Below, in pieces: positions 1-7,463 of a DNA stretch of 14,695 bases. The stretch's first letter is position 1; each line of letters begins with the position of its first letter. Position numbers and translations under genes: made by a program. The stretch spans positions 1 through 14,695 of the forward strand of contig CAYOXD010000081.1 in NCBI GenBank assembly GCA_964407825.1. Reading direction: 5' to 3'. Source of the stretch: CAYOXD01 sp964407825 (lineage in GTDB: Bacteria; Desulfobacterota; Desulfobacteria; Desulfobacterales; JAFDDL01). The notes beneath the pieces are model-generated. The model was not told the DNA's origin. It saw only the letters and a list, made by a program, of their open reading frames with translations, and did not search any database.

Positions 1-3000
1 ACCTGCATCAGGATCAGAGGCGCAAGGCAGCACAACCTCAAGGCACTGGATCTGGATATCCCCCTCAACACCATCACCGCCGTTACGGGCGTTTCCGGCT
101 CCGGGAAATCCTCGCTTGCCTTCGACACCCTGTATGCCGAGGGCCAGCGGCGCTACGTCGAGACCTTTTCCCCCTATGCCCGGCAGTTTCTCCAGCGGAT
201 GGACGGGCCCCGGGTGGATCGGATCGATGGGATTCCGCCGGCCATCGCCATCGACCGCAAGGATCCGGTGCGCACCTCCCGCTCCAGCGTCGGGACCATG
301 ACGGAGATCACCGATTACACAAAGCTGCTCTTCGCCCGGCTGGGACAGGGCCACTGCGAGAAATGCGGCCGGCCGGTGCTCAGCGATTCGCCGGCCACGG
401 TGTGGCGGTTTCTGGCGGGGCTGGCGGCGGATACGGCGGTTCTCATCAGCTTTCCGGTGGTGGTGGTTTCCGGGATGGAAAAGGATGCGCGGCGCGAACT
501 GGCGGCCCAGGGCTTCGACCGGATCGTGGTGGCGGGCGAGGTGGCGGACCTGGCGCAGTGGGGGCCGGCAACCGATCGGGAGGTGCTCCAGGTGCTGGCG
601 GACCGGGTGCGCTTCGATCCCGCGCAGCGGGAGCGGCTCATGGATTCCATCGAACAGGCCTTCCGCTTCGGCCACGGCGCGCTGCGGGTCCGGGCGGAGG
701 GCAAAGACCACGATTTCAGCCAGGAGCTCTCCTGCGCGGCCTGCGCAATCCGCTACACCCCCCCCTTGCCGAGCCTCTTTTCCTTCAACAGCCCCGTGGG
801 CGCCTGCGAGACCTGCAAAGGATTCGGTCGCGTGATCGGGCTGGACCTGGATCTTGTCATACCGGATCCCGGGCTGTCCCTGGCGCAGGGGGCCATCCGG
901 CCCTGGGGGGGCATCAATGAGGGAAGGATCGAGTACGAGGAACTGGCGGCCTTCTGCGGCCGGCAAGGCATTCCGATGGATGTCCCCTTTTCAGAGCTGA
1001 AGGGGAAACAGCAGCGGGCCGTTATCGAGGGCACGCCGGATTATTACGGTATCCGCGGTTTTTTCAACTGGCTCGAGACTAAGACCTACAAGATGCATGT
1101 GCGGGTCTTTCTGTCCCGATACCGGAGCTACGAGCCCTGCAAGCGCTGCGGCGGCACCCGCTTCAGGGACGAGACCCTGCGTTACACCCTCTGGGGGAAG
1201 ACCATTGCCGAATTGTATGCCATGGACATCGACGGCGCCATGGGCTTTTTTGACGCCGTGGACCCCGCCGCCATGGACGAGGCCTCCAGGCTCGTCCTGG
1301 GGGAGGTCACCGGACGGTTGCGATATCTCCAAGACGTGGGCGTGGGGTATCTCACCCTGGACCGGCAGTCCCGGACCCTCTCGGGCGGGGAGGTCCAGCG
1401 GGTGGCTCTGGCCTCTTCCATCGGCGCTTCCCTCGTCAACACCCTCTACGTGCTTGATGAGCCGAGCATCGGCCTTCATCCCCGGGACGTCCGGCGGCTC
1501 ATGGGGATCCTGGAGGGCCTCCGGAACCAGTCCAACACGGTGGTGCTGGTGGAGCACGATCCGGACATGATCGCCGGAAGCGACATGATGCTGGACATGG
1601 GCCCCGCGGCGGGCGAAGGCGGCGGCGAGATCATGTATTTCGGCCCCACGGACCGGGCGGGAAAATCCCTCACGGGCCAGTACCTTACCGGCGCGCGGAA
1701 GATCCCCGTGCCCGCCGGCCGACGGCGCCCGAAACGGGGGGCCTGGCTCACGGTCACAGGCGCGGCGGAGAACAATCTGAAGCGGCTCACGGCCCGGATT
1801 CCCCTGGGGCTGCTGGTCTGTCTGACCGGCGTATCCGGGTCCGGGAAGTCGACCCTGGCCGAGGACATCCTCTACCGCGCCCTCAAGCGGGAGAAGGGCG
1901 ATCCCCAGGAGCGGCCGGGCCGTTACACCGGCCTTTCCGGCCTGGAGGGGCTGGACGATGTGCTGCTGGTGGACCAGCGGCCCATCGGCAGGACCCCCCG
2001 GGCCAACGTACTGACCTATTCCGGCGCCATGGACCCGGTGCGAAAGCTCCTGGCCGCCACAGACGCGGCCCGGGCCAATGGCCTGCCGCCGGGCTATTTT
2101 TCCTTCAATGTGACGGGCGGGCGGTGCGAGACCTGCAAGGGGGAGGGGGTCGAGAAGGTGGAGATGCAGTTCCTGTCGGACGTCTACCTGCCGTGTCCGG
2201 ACTGCGGCGGCCGGCGCTTCCGGGGCCAGGTGCTGGAGATCCGCTACGGGGGCCGGAATATCCTGGATATCCTGGAGATGACGGTGGACCGGGCCCTGGC
2301 ATTCTTCGAAGGACATCCCCGGATCGTTTCAGCCCTGTCGCCCGTGGCTCTGGCGGGTTTGGGGTATATGCGCCTGGGCCAGCCCCTCAACACCCTCTCG
2401 GGCGGAGAGGCCCAGCGCCTGAAGCTTTCCCGGTACCTGACGGCCAAGGCCGGCGGCAGGCGGCTCTTTATCTTCGACGAGCCCACCACCGGTCTTCACT
2501 TCCAGGACATCGGCACCCTTCTTTCCGCCCTGCAGCGGCTGGTGGATGCGGGCAACACCGTGCTGGTGATCGAACACAACCTGGATGTCATAAAGACCGC
2601 CGACTGGGTCATCGACCTGGGGCCCGAAGGCGGCGATGCCGGCGGCAGGATTGTGGTGCAGGGACCGCCGGAGACGGTGGCGGCCCATAAGGACTCCCAC
2701 ACGGGGCGGTTCTTGCGCAAGGTCCTGGACCGGCAGGCCGCGGCCTGGAGGGACGAGACCCCGGCGCCGCCCCTGGCGGCCGAAACCGTTCCGGCGCTAC
2801 CCACGGCCATCCGGATCCAGGGGGCCCGGGAGCACAATCTGAAAAATCTTCATCTGTCCATCCCGCACCACCGGCTGGTGGCGGTCACCGGCGTTTCCGG
2901 ATCCGGCAAATCGAGTCTGGCCTTCGACATCCTCTTTGCCGAAGGCCAGCGCCGGTACCTGGAGAGCCTGGCGCCCTATGTGCGCCAGTACATGAAGATC

Positions 3001-5277
3001 CTGGAGCGTCCCGAGGTGGACGTGGTCACCGGTCTTCCGCCCAGCGTTGCCATCGAGCAGCGCATCAGCCACAGCGGCAGGCGTTCCACCGTGGCCACCC
3101 TGACGGAGATCTACCACTTCCTGCGGCTTCTCTTCGCCAAGGTGGGAACGCCGCTTTGCCCGGGATGTGGGAGACCCCTTTCCGTCCAGTCGCCCGCCGA
3201 CATCATCGAGGGGGTCCGGCGGCGCCACGGCCGGGGGGAAGGGGCCCTCCTGGCGCCCAGGGTCGCCGGACGAAAGGGGTACCACCGGGACCTGCTGGCC
3301 CGGCTGATGCGGGAGGGCTTTTCCGAGGCCCGGATCGACGGCGATATCGTGGCCCTCACGGAGAAGATGTCCCTGGACCGGTACCGGGAGCATACCATCG
3401 AGGCGGTGGTCGCGAGACTGCCCGCCGACGACTTGGAAGGGGACGTTTCAAGGGCACTGGAGGCGGGCGCCGGCCGGCTCGTGATCGCCAGCCGGCACCG
3501 GGCCGACGAGGTGTACGATGTCCGGGGCGTGTGCCCCGTCTGCGGGATTGGGGTGGAGGCGCCGGACCCGAAGCGCTTCTCCTTCAACAGTCCCCGGGGC
3601 GCCTGCCCCGATTGCGAGGGCACGGGCCGGACGCGGACCGGTGACAAGGCCCCCTCCCGGGTCTGCAGGACCTGCGGCGGAAGTCGCCTGAAGCCCGAGG
3701 CCCTGGCTGTGAGGGTGGACGGCTGGAGCATTTGGGACCTGGTGAAGCTGCCAACGGAAAAGCTCCTGAAGCATCTTCCAGCCCTGACGGTGCCGGCGTC
3801 CATGGCCCCCGTGGCAACGCCGCTATTGGCCGAGATCCGATCGCGTCTGGGGTTTCTTCAACGGCTGGGCCTGGGATACCTCTCCCTGGACCGCTCGGGG
3901 GACACCCTCTCGGGCGGCGAGGCCCAGCGGGTGCGCCTGGCGGCCCAGCTGGGCTCCAACCTCACCGGCGTGCTCTACGTACTGGACGAGCCCACCATCG
4001 GGCTTCATCCCCGGGACAACGCGGTGCTGATCGAAGCATTAAAGGAGCTTCGGGACCGGGGCAACACCATCCTCGTGGTGGAGCACGACGAGGAGACCAT
4101 CCGCGCTGCGGACGTGGTCATCGATCTGGGCCCCGGCGGCGGGAAAAACGGCGGTGAGGTGGTGGCCATGGGAAGCCCGGAGACCCTGACGAGCATGCCC
4201 GGATCTGCCACCGCCGACTGGTTTGCCGGAAGGGGATTCCGGTCGGCCCCGGATCACCGGCCCTACCGGGAACAGCCCGCCATTACGGTCACCGGTGCCG
4301 CGGCCAACAACCTGAAGGACATCGATGTCACCTTTCCCCTTCATACCCTGACGGCCGTGACGGGCGTGTCAGGCTCAGGAAAATCCACCCTGGTGAAGCA
4401 CATCCTCTACCAGGGCCTCTTGAACCGGCTCTCGAAGCGTTCGCTGCCGGCCGGGGCCTGCCGTGACCTCACCGGCTGGAAGAACATCAGCCGGGCCCTG
4501 GAGGTGGACCATAGCCCCATCGGCCGCACCCCCCGTTCGGTTCCCGCCTCCTATGTGGGGTTCTTGACGGACATCCGAAAACTCTTTGCCCAGACGCCGG
4601 ACGCCCGGGCCCGGGGGTTCGGGCCCGGGCGATTTTCCTTCAACATCGACGGGGGCAGGTGTGAGGCCTGCAAGGGCCAGGGCATTCCCCGGGTCCAGAT
4701 GAAATTTCTTCCGGATGTCTATGTGCCCTGCGACCGGTGCGGCGGCAGGCGCTTCAACCGGGAAACCCTGGCCATACGCTACCGGGAAAAGAGCATCGCC
4801 GATGTGTTGGCCATGACCTTCGACGAGGCCGCTTCCTTTTTCAGCGCGGTGCCGAAGATCCGCCGGGCCGTGACCCTGGTGCGGAACATCGGTCTGGGGT
4901 ACCTGGGGCTGGGGCAACCCAGCCCCACCCTCTCGGGCGGCGAGGCCCAGCGCATCAAACTGGCCCAGCAGCTGGTGAAGTCGAGCAACGGCCACACCCT
5001 CTACATCCTCGATGAGCCCACCACCGGCCTTCACATCTCGGACGTGGCGCGCCTGCTCCAGGTTCTCGCCTCCCTGGTGGCGGCGGGCAACACGGTGATC
5101 GCCATCGAGCACAACCCCGAGTTCATCCGGGCCGCGGACTACATCGTCGATCTCGGCCCCGAGGGAGGCGAGGGCGGCGGAAGGCTCGTGGCGACAGGTG
5201 CGCCCGAGGAGCTGGCGGCGATCCCCGAGGCCTCCCACACGGCCAGGTATCTCCGGCGGTACCTGGAGATGCGTTGA
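1..5277 (+). CDS. uvrA: Tandem (double-length) UvrA-like excinuclease ABC subunit A, 5' partial
   Basis: The frame is open from base 1 to TGA at 5275-5277, giving 1758 visible residues. The start lies just left of the window: alignment from memory to E. coli UvrA suggests only a few residues are missing. UvrA is the damage-sensing ABC ATPase of nucleotide excision repair, normally about 940 residues, so this is two units fused. All four ATPase sites look intact: Walker A GVSGSGKS at residues 30, 610, 964 and 1455; LSGGE at 460, 799, 1303 and 1644; Walker B DEP at about 486, 826, 1329 and 1671. Each unit has the middle zinc module (C245/248/269/272; C1178/1181/1202/1205) and the C-terminal one (C709/712/732/735; C1554/1557/1577/1580). 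The second unit lacks about 90 residues after its middle zinc module. Double UvrAs are known, for example in Chlamydia. Whether a normal uvrA also exists cannot be seen here. Confidence 0.95.
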   Translation, partial: TCIRIRGARQHNLKALDLDIPLNTITAVTGVSGSGKSSLAFDTLYAEGQRRYVETFSPYARQFLQRMDGPRVDRIDGIPPAIAIDRKDPVRTSRSSVGTMTEITDYTKLLFARLGQGHCEKCGRPVLSDSPATVWRFLAGLAADTAVLISFPVVVVSGMEKDARRELAAQGFDRIVVAGEVADLAQWGPATDREVLQVLADRVRFDPAQRERLMDSIEQAFRFGHGALRVRAEGKDHDFSQELSCAACAIRYTPPLPSLFSFNSPVGACETCKGFGRVIGLDLDLVIPDPGLSLAQGAIRPWGGINEGRIEYEELAAFCGRQGIPMDVPFSELKGKQQRAVIEGTPDYYGIRGFFNWLETKTYKMHVRVFLSRYRSYEPCKRCGGTRFRDETLRYTLWGKTIAELYAMDIDGAMGFFDAVDPAAMDEASRLVLGEVTGRLRYLQDVGVGYLTLDRQSRTLSGGEVQRVALASSIGASLVNTLYVLDEPSIGLHPRDVRRLMGILEGLRNQSNTVVLVEHDPDMIAGSDMMLDMGPAAGEGGGEIMYFGPTDRAGKSLTGQYLTGARKIPVPAGRRRPKRGAWLTVTGAAENNLKRLTARIPLGLLVCLTGVSGSGKSTLAEDILYRALKREKGDPQERPGRYTGLSGLEGLDDVLLVDQRPIGRTPRANVLTYSGAMDPVRKLLAATDAARANGLPPGYFSFNVTGGRCETCKGEGVEKVEMQFLSDVYLPCPDCGGRRFRGQVLEIRYGGRNILDILEMTVDRALAFFEGHPRIVSALSPVALAGLGYMRLGQPLNTLSGGEAQRLKLSRYLTAKAGGRRLFIFDEPTTGLHFQDIGTLLSALQRLVDAGNTVLVIEHNLDVIKTADWVIDLGPEGGDAGGRIVVQGPPETVAAHKDSHTGRFLRKVLDRQAAAWRDETPAPPLAAETVPALPTAIRIQGAREHNLKNLHLSIPHHRLVAVTGVSGSGKSSLAFDILFAEGQRRYLESLAPYVRQYMKILERPEVDVVTGLPPSVAIEQRISHSGRRSTVATLTEIYHFLRLLFAKVGTPLCPGCGRPLSVQSPADIIEGVRRRHGRGEGALLAPRVAGRKGYHRDLLARLMREGFSEARIDGDIVALTEKMSLDRYREHTIEAVVARLPADDLEGDVSRALEAGAGRLVIASRHRADEVYDVRGVCPVCGIGVEAPDPKRFSFNSPRGACPDCEGTGRTRTGDKAPSRVCRTCGGSRLKPEALAVRVDGWSIWDLVKLPTEKLLKHLPALTVPASMAPVATPLLAEIRSRLGFLQRLGLGYLSLDRSGDTLSGGEAQRVRLAAQLGSNLTGVLYVLDEPTIGLHPRDNAVLIEALKELRDRGNTILVVEHDEETIRAADVVIDLGPGGGKNGGEVVAMGSPETLTSMPGSATADWFAGRGFRSAPDHRPYREQPAITVTGAAANNLKDIDVTFPLHTLTAVTGVSGSGKSTLVKHILYQGLLNRLSKRSLPAGACRDLTGWKNISRALEVDHSPIGRTPRSVPASYVGFLTDIRKLFAQTPDARARGFGPGRFSFNIDGGRCEACKGQGIPRVQMKFLPDVYVPCDRCGGRRFNRETLAIRYREKSIADVLAMTFDEAASFFSAVPKIRRAVTLVRNIGLGYLGLGQPSPTLSGGEAQRIKLAQQLVKSSNGHTLYILDEPTTGLHISDVARLLQVLASLVAAGNTVIAIEHNPEFIRAADYIVDLGPEGGEGGGRLVATGAPEELAAIPEASHTARYLRRYLEMR

Positions 5278-5302
5278 CTCCTGATCTCCGAAGACCCCGA
5301 AG

Positions 5303-5363
5303 GATTGCGATTACGACAACGACAACGATTACGACAAGTACTGAGGGACAGCGATGTCGTTGT
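5303..5363. repeat. Hexamer tandem repeat with complementary downstream arm
   Basis: Six consecutive hexamers of the form GAYNRS lie at 5303-5338: gattgc, gattac, gacaac, gacaac, gattac, gacaag. Part of this array (ACAACGACA, 5316-5324) is perfectly complementary to TGTCGTTGT at 5355-5363, a 9-bp stem with a 30-nt loop. It begins 25 bp after the uvrA stop codon, so it could form a hairpin in the 3' end of that transcript. There is no following T-run, so it is not a classical intrinsic terminator. Function unknown. Confidence 0.6.
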
Positions 5364-5372
5364 AACCGATGA

Positions 5373-5391
5373 CATAAATATGGTATTTATG
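5373..5391. promoter_or_regulatory. AT-rich perfect palindrome (8-3-8), possible operator
   Basis: CATAAATA and TATTTATG form a perfect 8-bp inverted repeat around the trinucleotide tgg. It sits in GC-rich surroundings about 80 bp upstream of the -35 box of the next gene. The shape suits a dimeric regulator site. It could also be a weak 3' hairpin of uvrA, but no U-tract follows. The dyad is seen directly; the role is inferred. Confidence 0.35.
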
Positions 5392-5472
5392 CATAGGCAG
5401 GCCATCGGAATTTGGACCCGTGACTTTCGAAAAAGAATTCCCGCTCCGGGTCAGAACGCACCGACCGAAAGG

Positions 5473-5503
5473 TTGACAAATTCATATGCCCCCTTTTTAT
5501 AAT
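5473..5503 (+). promoter_or_regulatory. Sigma70-type promoter for the 5599 gene
   Basis: TTGACA at 5473-5478 and TATAAT at 5498-5503 both match the sigma70 consensus exactly, separated by 19 bp, which is two longer than the optimum. The stretch is the most AT-rich part of the spacer and lies about 95 bp upstream of a well-supported start codon, implying a leader of roughly 90 nt. The over-long spacing is the main reason for doubt. Confidence 0.6.
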
Positions 5504-5598
5504 GGAAGAGACTTAGAAAACTGTATGTTCGAAGGCCTCCCGTCTTGTTCATAGTGGAGGATAAACAGCTGACCCGATTTTTTCCAAAGGAGACTATC

Positions 5599-5856
5599 AT
5601 GAGCCATAAGAAATCGTACCTGAAGGGATTTATCCTGGGCGTAGTGACGGTGGTCGCGGTGATGATGATGACAGGCGCCATCTATCGACAGACGGATAAC
5701 AGGGGCGGGGATACGGACCACACCTTCCGAGCCTTGTATGCGAGCAACGACGGCAAGACTGTTTACGCCTGCGACGATGTCACGATCTACCGCTCCACGG
5801 ACGGCGGCGCGAACTGGTCGGTAGTGTTCAAGAAGGGGAAAACCTCCGGGATGTAA
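5599..5856 (+). CDS. Small membrane-anchored protein with an Asp-box motif
   Basis: This 85-residue protein is of no family I recognise. The start is ATG 5599, chosen for the AAAGGAG ribosome site at 5587-5592; an in-frame extension to 5545 has no better site. Residues about 9-28 form one hydrophobic segment after a Lys-rich N-terminus, consistent with a signal anchor or uncleaved signal. The remainder is polar and would lie outside the cytoplasm. Residues 66-73 contain S-x-D-x-G-x-x-W, the Asp-box found in BNR/sialidase-type beta-propellers. Those proteins normally carry several copies in a much longer chain; here there is one, followed by a short basic end. It may be a stand-alone small protein or the truncated start of a larger propeller protein. 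It appears to have its own promoter (5473-5503). Confidence 0.65.
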   Translation: MSHKKSYLKGFILGVVTVVAVMMMTGAIYRQTDNRGGDTDHTFRALYASNDGKTVYACDDVTIYRSTDGGANWSVVFKKGKTSGM

Positions 5857-6138
5857 CGGGCTGTGTTCCCTGGGCCCTATGCCTGCTGCCCTTTCAGTTT
5901 CGAGAGGAAAGCGTTTCCTTCCCCCTTTTCCTTGGTGGTAAAGGAGGGCTCGAAAATTCTGCTAAGGGTGTGTTCCTCCATCCCTCCGGGCCGGTATCGG
6001 TCACCCGCAGGTGGGGTTTGCATTCTGGTCGTTCACTGGTATGATCGGCAACGCTGTTGCAGCCAAATGGCCCCTTTCCCCTTGGAATCAGGATTGAAAG
6101 GGGAATGATTTCCGTTGCTCGCATGGAGGTATGACCGG
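5857..6138. other. Intergenic region with two short inverted repeats
   Basis: No convincing gene lies between the Asp-box protein and the Nudix gene. Two dyads are visible: AGGAAA-gcg-TTTCCT at 5905-5919, about 50 bp after the upstream stop and followed by a pyrimidine-rich run, so possibly a transcription-end hairpin; and CCCCTTTC/GAAAGGGG at 6071-6078 and 6096-6103, just upstream of the Nudix ribosome site. No clear promoter boxes were found. Confidence 0.4.
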
Positions 6139-6669
6139 ATGAATTTTTGCTCCCGATGCGGTGAGCCGGTGGTGCGCAAGGTCCCCACCGGTGATGAAAG
6201 AGCGCGCTACGTCTGTCCCGCCTGCAATGCCATTCATTATCAGAATCCCAAGCTCGTGGTCGGCTGCATCCCCATCTGGGAAGAGCGCATTCTCATGTGC
6301 CGGCGGAACATCGAGCCGCGCAAGGGGTATTGGACCCTGCCGGCCGGTTTTCTGGAAAATGACGAAACCGCGGCCGACGGTGCCCGTCGGGAGACACTCG
6401 AGGAGACGGGGGCCGAAGTCACCGATCTGGCCCCCTATCTGATGGTCGACATCGTCCCCATTCACCAAATTTACCTCATGTTCCGCGCCCGGTTGCTGAC
6501 ACCGGACATTCACCCCACCCGGGAAAGTTCCGAAGTGAGATTGGTGAAAGAGGCTGACATCCCCTGGGATGAAATCGCCTTTACGGCGGTTGAAAGGACC
6601 CTGTCGGCCTACCTGCGGGATCGCCCCTCGGGTAGCTTTGCCTTCCGGACCGACAAGATTGACAATTAA
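6139..6669 (+). CDS. Zinc-ribbon Nudix hydrolase
   Basis: The protein has 176 residues. The start ATG 6139 is preceded by GGAGG at 6125-6129; it places the first zinc-ribbon cysteine at residue 4, as usual for the family. An N-terminal zinc ribbon (C4, C7, C26, C29) is followed by a complete Nudix box from G70 to A92 with E76, R84-E85 and E88-E89, the residues that bind the catalytic divalent metal. Nudix enzymes hydrolyse nucleoside diphosphates linked to another group. This zinc-ribbon architecture resembles NADH pyrophosphatase-like and NUDT23-like (ADP-ribose/FAD) enzymes, but the sequence alone does not fix the substrate. It is cytoplasmic, with no signal peptide. It is apparently monocistronic, ending at a hairpin shared with the convergent downstream gene. 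Confidence 0.9.
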   Translation: MNFCSRCGEPVVRKVPTGDERARYVCPACNAIHYQNPKLVVGCIPIWEERILMCRRNIEPRKGYWTLPAGFLENDETAADGARRETLEETGAEVTDLAPYLMVDIVPIHQIYLMFRARLLTPDIHPTRESSEVRLVKEADIPWDEIAFTAVERTLSAYLRDRPSGSFAFRTDKIDN

Positions 6670-6707
6670 ATGAAGCGGTCCCCGGGGTTACGGCGCCCCG
6701 CCTTCAT
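6670..6707. terminator. Hairpin between convergent genes, candidate bidirectional terminator
   Basis: ATGAAG (6670-6675) pairs with CTTCAT (6702-6707), with further G/C-rich pairing inside the loop. The stem overlaps the Nudix stop codon by none and begins immediately after it; on the other strand it lies 14 bp after the stop of the small minus-strand gene and is followed by TTAATT. There is no strong U-tract on the plus strand, so termination is more plausible for minus-strand transcripts. Confidence 0.4.
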
Positions 6708-6720
6708 CTCGCCGCGGCCC

Positions 6721-6951
6721 CTACAGGAACTGACCGAACTCAATTCCCATGCCCACGCATTGGCTGTTAAGCATGCAGGCGGCGGCATCTGAGTTTTCAA
6801 GGTAGTGGCGGATCTTTTCTCCCCTCACTTCAAAATCCACGGCCCAGGCGTTGTTGGTATTATCCCAACTGACCATCAGCTCCTGGTCGCATGACCCAAG
6901 TTCAGGGTAAATATCGGATATTTTATCACATAGTTCATCTTTATTCACCAT
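6721..6951 (-). CDS. Small soluble four-cysteine protein of unknown function
   Basis: This 76-residue protein has a strong ribosome site: GGAGG on the minus strand (6958-6962), 6 nt before the ATG. It has no signal peptide or membrane segment. The sequence is acidic with an N-terminal helix-like stretch, then a likely beta-hairpin around W29-W36-F40, then a C-terminal segment with C59 and C65. Cysteines are at 8, 21, 59 and 65; the spacing matches no standard Fe-S or zinc motif. From memory it resembles short uncharacterised proteins of sulfate-reducing Deltaproteobacteria, which I cannot verify here. It is convergent with the Nudix gene and apparently transcribed alone. The start and coding status are well supported; the function is not known. 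Confidence 0.75.
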   Translation of the reverse strand: MVNKDELCDKISDIYPELGSCDQELMVSWDNTNNAWAVDFEVRGEKIRHYLENSDAAACMLNSQCVGMGIEFGQFL

Positions 6952-7070
6952 GATGCACCTCCACTGGGATTGTCATCCCGCGAATCCGGCAGCACGTTTC
7001 GGTGTTATCGACCAGCGGCTGTCGGTCCCCGGGGATCTGCATGGCCACTTTTCATAAACTATAATTACGA

Positions 7071-7229
7071 TACAGGCAGGTTGCAATTCGGGATGCGGAT
7101 GGCCCATTCCTCCGGCGTCCCGACGTCGTGGCTGTTTGCGGTGATTTTGTCGCTGCAAAAGGCAAAAAAATGCCAGCTAATGGACTTGCAGAATATATGG
7201 CAAATAAGCTAAAACAGTTTGCCGAATGA
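7071..7229 (+). pseudogene. Probable 3' relic of a lost gene
   Basis: One plus frame runs from a stop at 7062-7064 to TGA at 7227-7229 and reads like a genuine protein C-terminus. It includes a PDVVAV strand, GDFVAAKGKKMP, and a final amphipathic helix AEYMANKLKQF. There is no ATG, GTG or TTG in frame with a ribosome site upstream of the conserved-looking part, so it cannot be expressed as it stands. I do not recognise the parent family. It lies in the lower-GC gap between two well-defined genes, which fits a decaying or imported remnant. The frame is seen directly; the gene-relic reading is inference, and chance remains possible. Confidence 0.4.
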
Positions 7230-7274
7230 GGGATAGGGCTGTATCCGAGATTTAATAACAAAAGAAAATGATTA

Positions 7275-7302
7275 TTGAAGTTACAGCCGACTACAGTATA
7301 CA
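7275..7302 (+). promoter_or_regulatory. Candidate promoter with overlapping dyad
   Basis: TTGAAG at 7275-7280 and TATACA at 7297-7302 are separated by 16 bp. The -10 overlaps a small inverted repeat, ACAGT-ATAC-ACTGT (7293-7306), that could be an operator. Transcription from here would give a roughly 155-nt leader including the hairpins at 7325-7385 before the ATG at 7464. The boxes are imperfect, so this is tentative. Confidence 0.35.
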
Positions 7303-7324
7303 CTGTGCCCGATAAACCGCAATA

Positions 7325-7385
7325 AGCATATTTCTATCGACAGATATGCTCTGGAGTTGCCCCGCAACAATTCTGTCTGTAGAAA
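7325..7385 (+). promoter_or_regulatory. Hairpin-rich leader with mutually exclusive stems
   Basis: Three pairings are visible. AGCATAT (7325-7331) pairs with ATATGCT (7344-7350). A 14-nt imperfect repeat (7331-7344 with 7372-7385, two mismatches at the centre) forms a longer stem. Inside the latter, GTTGC-ccc-GCAAC (7356-7368) is a perfect small hairpin. The first stem and the long stem share bases and cannot form together, a layout seen in attenuators and riboswitches. I do not recognise a known RNA family. Confidence 0.35.
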
Positions 7386-7463
7386 CTTGGATTTAAGGGA
7401 AAAGTTCCTTGGAGCGGCGCTAATTTGATTTCTTTTTATGTTGATTATGCGAGGAGAAAAGGA

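Larger units (their letters stand above)
6952..7463. other. Long non-genic stretch between divergent genes
   Basis: These 512 bases separate the divergent genes at 6951 (-) and 7464 (+). They contain the relic at 7071-7229, a candidate promoter at 7275-7302 and a cluster of hairpins at 7325-7385. Between 6963 and 7070 I see nothing beyond the minus-strand ribosome site. The GC content is visibly lower from about 7140 onward, continuing into the next gene. Confidence 0.5.

Noticed and set aside
991..2316. Long open minus-strand frame inside uvrA (and a similar one at 4375-5238)
   Set aside because: It is antisense to strongly conserved UvrA motifs in high-GC DNA, where long chance frames are common. 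The reading is low-complexity and has no recognisable domain.
5415..5452. GACCCG/CGGGTC inverted repeat upstream of the 5473 promoter
   Set aside because: A 6-bp stem with a 26-nt loop is expected by chance in GC-rich DNA and has no supporting context.
7425..7463. TTG start extending the repeat protein by 13 residues
   Set aside because: It has no ribosome site, whereas ATG 7464 has GAGGAG at good spacing.
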